A stretch of 64,000 nucleotides of DNA, from the NCBI GenBank assembly GCA_013360405.1, contig JABWBR010000011.1:1-64000 (forward strand). Direction: 5' to 3'. The translations under genes and the position numbers were made by a program. Positions 61,550-64,000 of this stretch are shown in pieces. Every line of letters begins with the position of its first letter. Positions within the stretch are counted from its first letter, which is position 1. The DNA is from Saprospiraceae bacterium. Its GTDB lineage: Bacteria > Bacteroidota > Bacteroidia > Chitinophagales > Saprospiraceae. The notes under the pieces are model-generated. The model searched no databases and had not been told where the DNA came from. It saw nothing but the letters and a program-made list of their open reading frames with translations.

Positions 61550-61982
61550 TCGTCTCCTCATCGCCGTGGGCAACTCCGCCCGCGGCGATGACGGCCTCGG
61601 CTGGGCTTTCGCCGACGCCATAGCCGAAGGAGGTCGCTTCGACGGCGAGATCCTCTATCGCTACCAACTCCAGGTAGAAGACGCCGAACTCATCAGCCGT
61701 GCCGGGCAGGTGGTATTCGTAGATGCCTGGCAAAACGGAGATACGCCTTTCCAATGGGCGCCCTGCGAGGGCAAACCGCAGCCCACCTATACTTCTCACC
61801 GCCTGGAGCCACCCGCCGTGGTGCACCTCTGCAACGAGTTGTTTGACGCTACTCCCAAAACCTATTGTTTGCTCATCAGCGGCGAGCAATGGCAGCTCGG
61901 CGACGGGCTTAGCGCACACGCGTTGCACAATTTGGCGCAAGCAATTGATTTTTTTAATTTGCAAATTGCCGATAGAGCTTAG
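61530..61982 (+). CDS. hoxW: hydrogenase maturation protease (HoxW/HycI-like)
   Basis: 150 residues, overlapping the hoxH end by 20 bases. HycI fold: LLIAVGNSARGDDGLGWAFADAI with the metal-binding Asp, LQVEDAELISRAGQVVFVDAW with the second acidic/Asp residues, and a CLLISGEQWQLGDGLS-like third motif. It cuts the HoxH tail after nickel insertion. No hypABCDEF genes are in this window, so they must be elsewhere. Confidence 0.9.
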   Translation: MNASAPDRLLIAVGNSARGDDGLGWAFADAIAEGGRFDGEILYRYQLQVEDAELISRAGQVVFVDAWQNGDTPFQWAPCEGKPQPTYTSHRLEPPAVVHLCNELFDATPKTYCLLISGEQWQLGDGLSAHALHNLAQAIDFFNLQIADRA

Positions 61983-62337
61983 TATCGCAGCCATTAATTC
62001 CGAATTTGACAGCCTGGAGGGCATGCCATGCCTGGTTTACTTTTCTTTTTCTTGATAAAAAGAAAAGTAACAAAAGAAAAATCAAGGCTTTATGTATTTT
62101 TAGACCGTTCTAAGTGGCAATTTTTTGTCGCGCGCCCAAACTCGCCCGCCAAAGTTCACCTGGTCAAAGCCGGGAAGAACTTTGCCGGGCTCAAACAAGG
62201 GCGCTTGGCAACCGGCCTGTGATTCAAATTGCCACTAAGAACGGTAGCCCTAAAAATCCATAAGGCCGGTCATTGTTGATGTAGAATCGCTAAGTGCTGA
62301 GCGCTAAGTGCTAAGTGCTGAACAAAATATCAGGCGG
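61983..62337. repeat. structured intergenic element after hoxW
   Basis: No gene. (1) A perfect 14-bp stem, TTACTTTTCTTTTT (62037-62050) with 62057-62070, six-base loop. (2) A long imperfect stem: 62084-62123 pairs with 62226-62267 (about 36 of 40, with a four-base bulge). (3) Inside it, 62144-62157 pairs with 62177-62190 (13 of 14) and GCGCCC with GGGCGC. (4) Heptad words (GCTAAGTGCTGA) at 62286-62323. I recall this text occurring as a dispersed repeat in other Bacteroidota, but cannot search here. Confidence 0.75.
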
Positions 62338-63897
62338 GTGAAGCTGAATATTATTTATACAAAAGAGGACAAAGACTTTTTCGAACGGCTGGAAAAACAC
62401 CTGGCCGTACTGAAACACCTGCATCTCATAGACCAGCTGTGGCACAGCGACCTCGTAGAGCTCGGCGAAAACATACAAGACGTCATCACCGGAAAAATAT
62501 CGGACTCCGACATCGTCATCCTGCTCATCAGCGCGGATTTTATAGCTTCTGATTTTTATTATAAAGACCAACTCGACCTCATCCTCAAACTGCACAAAGA
62601 AAAAGCGCTGCTCGTAGTGCCCGTGCTGACGCGCTATTGCCCCTGGCAGTTCACCAAAATCAGCTGGATGAACATGCTGCCGGATAAAGAGCTTCCGCTA
62701 AGCAGTCCGCAATGGGAAACCCCCGACAAGCCCTACAGCGCTATCGCCGAATCGCTTATATCCATCATTCACACCTACAACAGCCCCCAGCCGAAAGCGC
62801 CCGAGGCGCCCCCGATGAGCATCGAAAACGCCCCCACCGTGCTCATCAACCCCGACAACCGCACGATAGCATACCCCACGGTATTCGGCCAGGTGCCGGA
62901 ATACATCAAAAGCAACATTGTCGGACAGGTCGTGCAGGGCTACCGCATCGAACGCTATATTGCCTCGGGGGGATTTGGGGCTGTTTACGAAGCGGCGCAC
63001 AGCGTCACCGGCCACCGGGTGGCTCTCAAAATATCGCACGGCATCAATTACTTCTCCGACGAATTCCGGAAAATGCTGGTAGAAGGCAACACCATCATCC
63101 CGCAATTACAGCATCCGAATATCGTGCGTACCCACAGCTTTAGCAGTGAACAAATCGAAGGCTCCCAGCGGCTCGTCATCGCCATGGACTACATCCAGGG
63201 CAGCCGCATTGACGAATTTTCCAAATACAAACTCACCACAGAAAATGTATTGCAGCTGATTGATATTTATAAAAAAATAATCGACGCCATCGATTTTGCC
63301 CACCGCCTCGAATTTTACAACGCCGACGGGCAGTTGGTACAAGGCGTCGTACACGGCGACATCAAACCCTCAAATATTATTCTGACCTCGACTTACGAGC
63401 CCATTCTCCTCGACTTCCTGTATTTTGATGTGAGTTACCTCAAGGGATTTCAGTTGGAGGCCCAATTCGATAAAAAAACGATGTTGTCGCCCCGCACCAT
63501 GTATGCCCCGCCGCCGCCTACCGACCCCAATGCCACCATCGTATACCCGAGCCCTCCTGCGCCCGGTCAAACCATGTACGTCTACCAGACCATCATCAAG
63601 CAGAATATTTTCGGAACCCGTGGTTATATGGCGCCCGAGCAGGCCGAGCAGGGTATTGTAAATAAACAAACGGATATTTATCAACTAGGGATTTTATTGT
63701 TTGAAATGCTGCACCCGCACCGGTTTTCAACCTATACCGGCTTTTCCTCGCCGCGGGATATCTACCAAACCCTTTCCAAGTACACGCCGGGCATTCCGGC
63801 AGGATTAAGCGACATCATTTTCCGGGCTACGCAGCCGCAGGCCTGGGCGCGGTATGGGAGTGTGGAGGAGATAATGAGTGATGTGCTGATTTGCTAA
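62338..63897 (+). CDS. TIR domain-Ser/Thr protein kinase fusion
   Basis: 519 residues from GTG 62338, chosen because the only earlier in-frame start (GTG 62308) lies inside the repeat. Residues 1-140 are TIR-like (MKLNIIYTKEDKDFFERLEKHL, SDIVILLISADFIASDFYYKDQLDLIL); the place of the catalytic Glu (S-x-W-C-x-x-E) reads Asp. A Pro-rich linker follows. The kinase (about 200-515) has GGFGAVYEAAHSVTGHRVALKI, HGDIKPSNIIL, DFL in place of DFG (ILLDFLYFDV), a Pro-rich insert (about 385-415) and GTRGYMAPEQ. The catalytic Lys, Asp and Asn remain. Role unknown; defence or signalling are both possible. Confidence 0.85.
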   Translation: MKLNIIYTKEDKDFFERLEKHLAVLKHLHLIDQLWHSDLVELGENIQDVITGKISDSDIVILLISADFIASDFYYKDQLDLILKLHKEKALLVVPVLTRYCPWQFTKISWMNMLPDKELPLSSPQWETPDKPYSAIAESLISIIHTYNSPQPKAPEAPPMSIENAPTVLINPDNRTIAYPTVFGQVPEYIKSNIVGQVVQGYRIERYIASGGFGAVYEAAHSVTGHRVALKISHGINYFSDEFRKMLVEGNTIIPQLQHPNIVRTHSFSSEQIEGSQRLVIAMDYIQGSRIDEFSKYKLTTENVLQLIDIYKKIIDAIDFAHRLEFYNADGQLVQGVVHGDIKPSNIILTSTYEPILLDFLYFDVSYLKGFQLEAQFDKKTMLSPRTMYAPPPPTDPNATIVYPSPPAPGQTMYVYQTIIKQNIFGTRGYMAPEQAEQGIVNKQTDIYQLGILLFEMLHPHRFSTYTGFSSPRDIYQTLSKYTPGIPAGLSDIIFRATQPQAWARYGSVEEIMSDVLIC

Positions 63898-64000
63898 TTT
63901 GCTGATGTGCTGATGCGAACGAAGTGAGTCCCGTACCGACTGGAAGGAGGTCGGGATGCTGATTTGCTGATGCGAACGAAGTCGAACGAAGTGAGTCCCG
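63898..64000. repeat. direct repeats after the kinase gene
   Basis: TTGCTGATGTGCTGA words, beginning inside the last codons of the kinase gene, and two copies of GCTGATGCGAACGAAGT...GAGTCCCG (63910-63931 and 63968-64000), the second with a ten-base internal duplication. No coding frame. Confidence 0.7.

Noticed and set aside
7387-63360. Avoidance of CAGCTG as a sign of long residence of the PvuII-like system
   Set aside because: By eye about a dozen CAGCTG sites occur in the window (for example near 9551, 10888, 12412, 46707, 63253), not clearly below chance, so no claim is made.
63910-64000. Attachment-site-like direct repeats
   Set aside because: The duplicated words sit in simple repetitive DNA with no integrase or tRNA nearby; they fit the general repeat behaviour.

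Overview
The window comes from a Bacteroidota chromosome, most likely a Saprospiria-type (Lewinella/Haliscomenobacter-like) bacterium. This rests on a SusC/SusD pair, lipoproteins with a short signal and an early Cys, promoters of the TTG-N20-TAnnTTTG type, a Nudix-type AraR regulator, a bacterial GGGP-synthase and many lipidated or secreted glycan enzymes. Species assignment from sequence alone is an inference.

Layout. 1-1.2 kb: 5' part of a secreted M43-like zinc metalloprotease whose start is out of frame across a (CA)8 tract, a probable phase-variable switch. 1.5-16.3 kb: ordinary chromosomal genes (DinB-like, GGGP synthase, a DUF4956/HlyD/TolC-like operon, kdsD, recQ, aroQ, two Tat-type sugar enzymes, apbE, a TrkA-type K+ channel) and a decayed antitoxin/MazF pair. 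15.6-41.3 kb: a complete arabinan/L-arabinose locus: araR, susC, susD, a giant FG-GAP/ASPIC lipoprotein, two GH51, two GH43, one GH127, araB, araD, araA, a mutarotase, a sodium/sugar symporter and a HAD phosphatase. The logic is surface capture and cutting of arabinan, release of arabinose in the periplasm, uptake by sodium symport, then AraA-AraB-AraD to xylulose 5-phosphate. Operators overlapping the susC promoter suggest direct repression by AraR.

41.6-52.1 kb: housekeeping and unknown genes (aromatic-rich secreted protein, DUF1963, mutL, two rhomboids, EEP nuclease, rhodanese, GMC oxidoreductase). 52.2-55.8 kb: an AT-rich, probably imported island with an antitoxin-like gene, a trypsin-like protease and a PvuII-type restriction-modification system in which the controller (C) protein is fused to the endonuclease and divergent from the methylase across a pair of C-boxes. 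55.8-56.8 kb: a winged-helix Fic protein with Gln at the usual catalytic His. 57.0-62.0 kb: a group 3d NAD-linked [NiFe] hydrogenase operon, hoxF - hoxUY (fused) - hoxH - hoxW. 62.3-63.9 kb: a TIR-Ser/Thr kinase fusion.

Almost every intergenic gap carries a short-period repeat array (7-bp words on both strands) or a large inverted repeat, including a three-way-junction element at 25.0-25.2 kb and a roughly 180-bp stem at 62.1-62.3 kb. No tRNA, rRNA, CRISPR array, IS element or replication origin was recognised.
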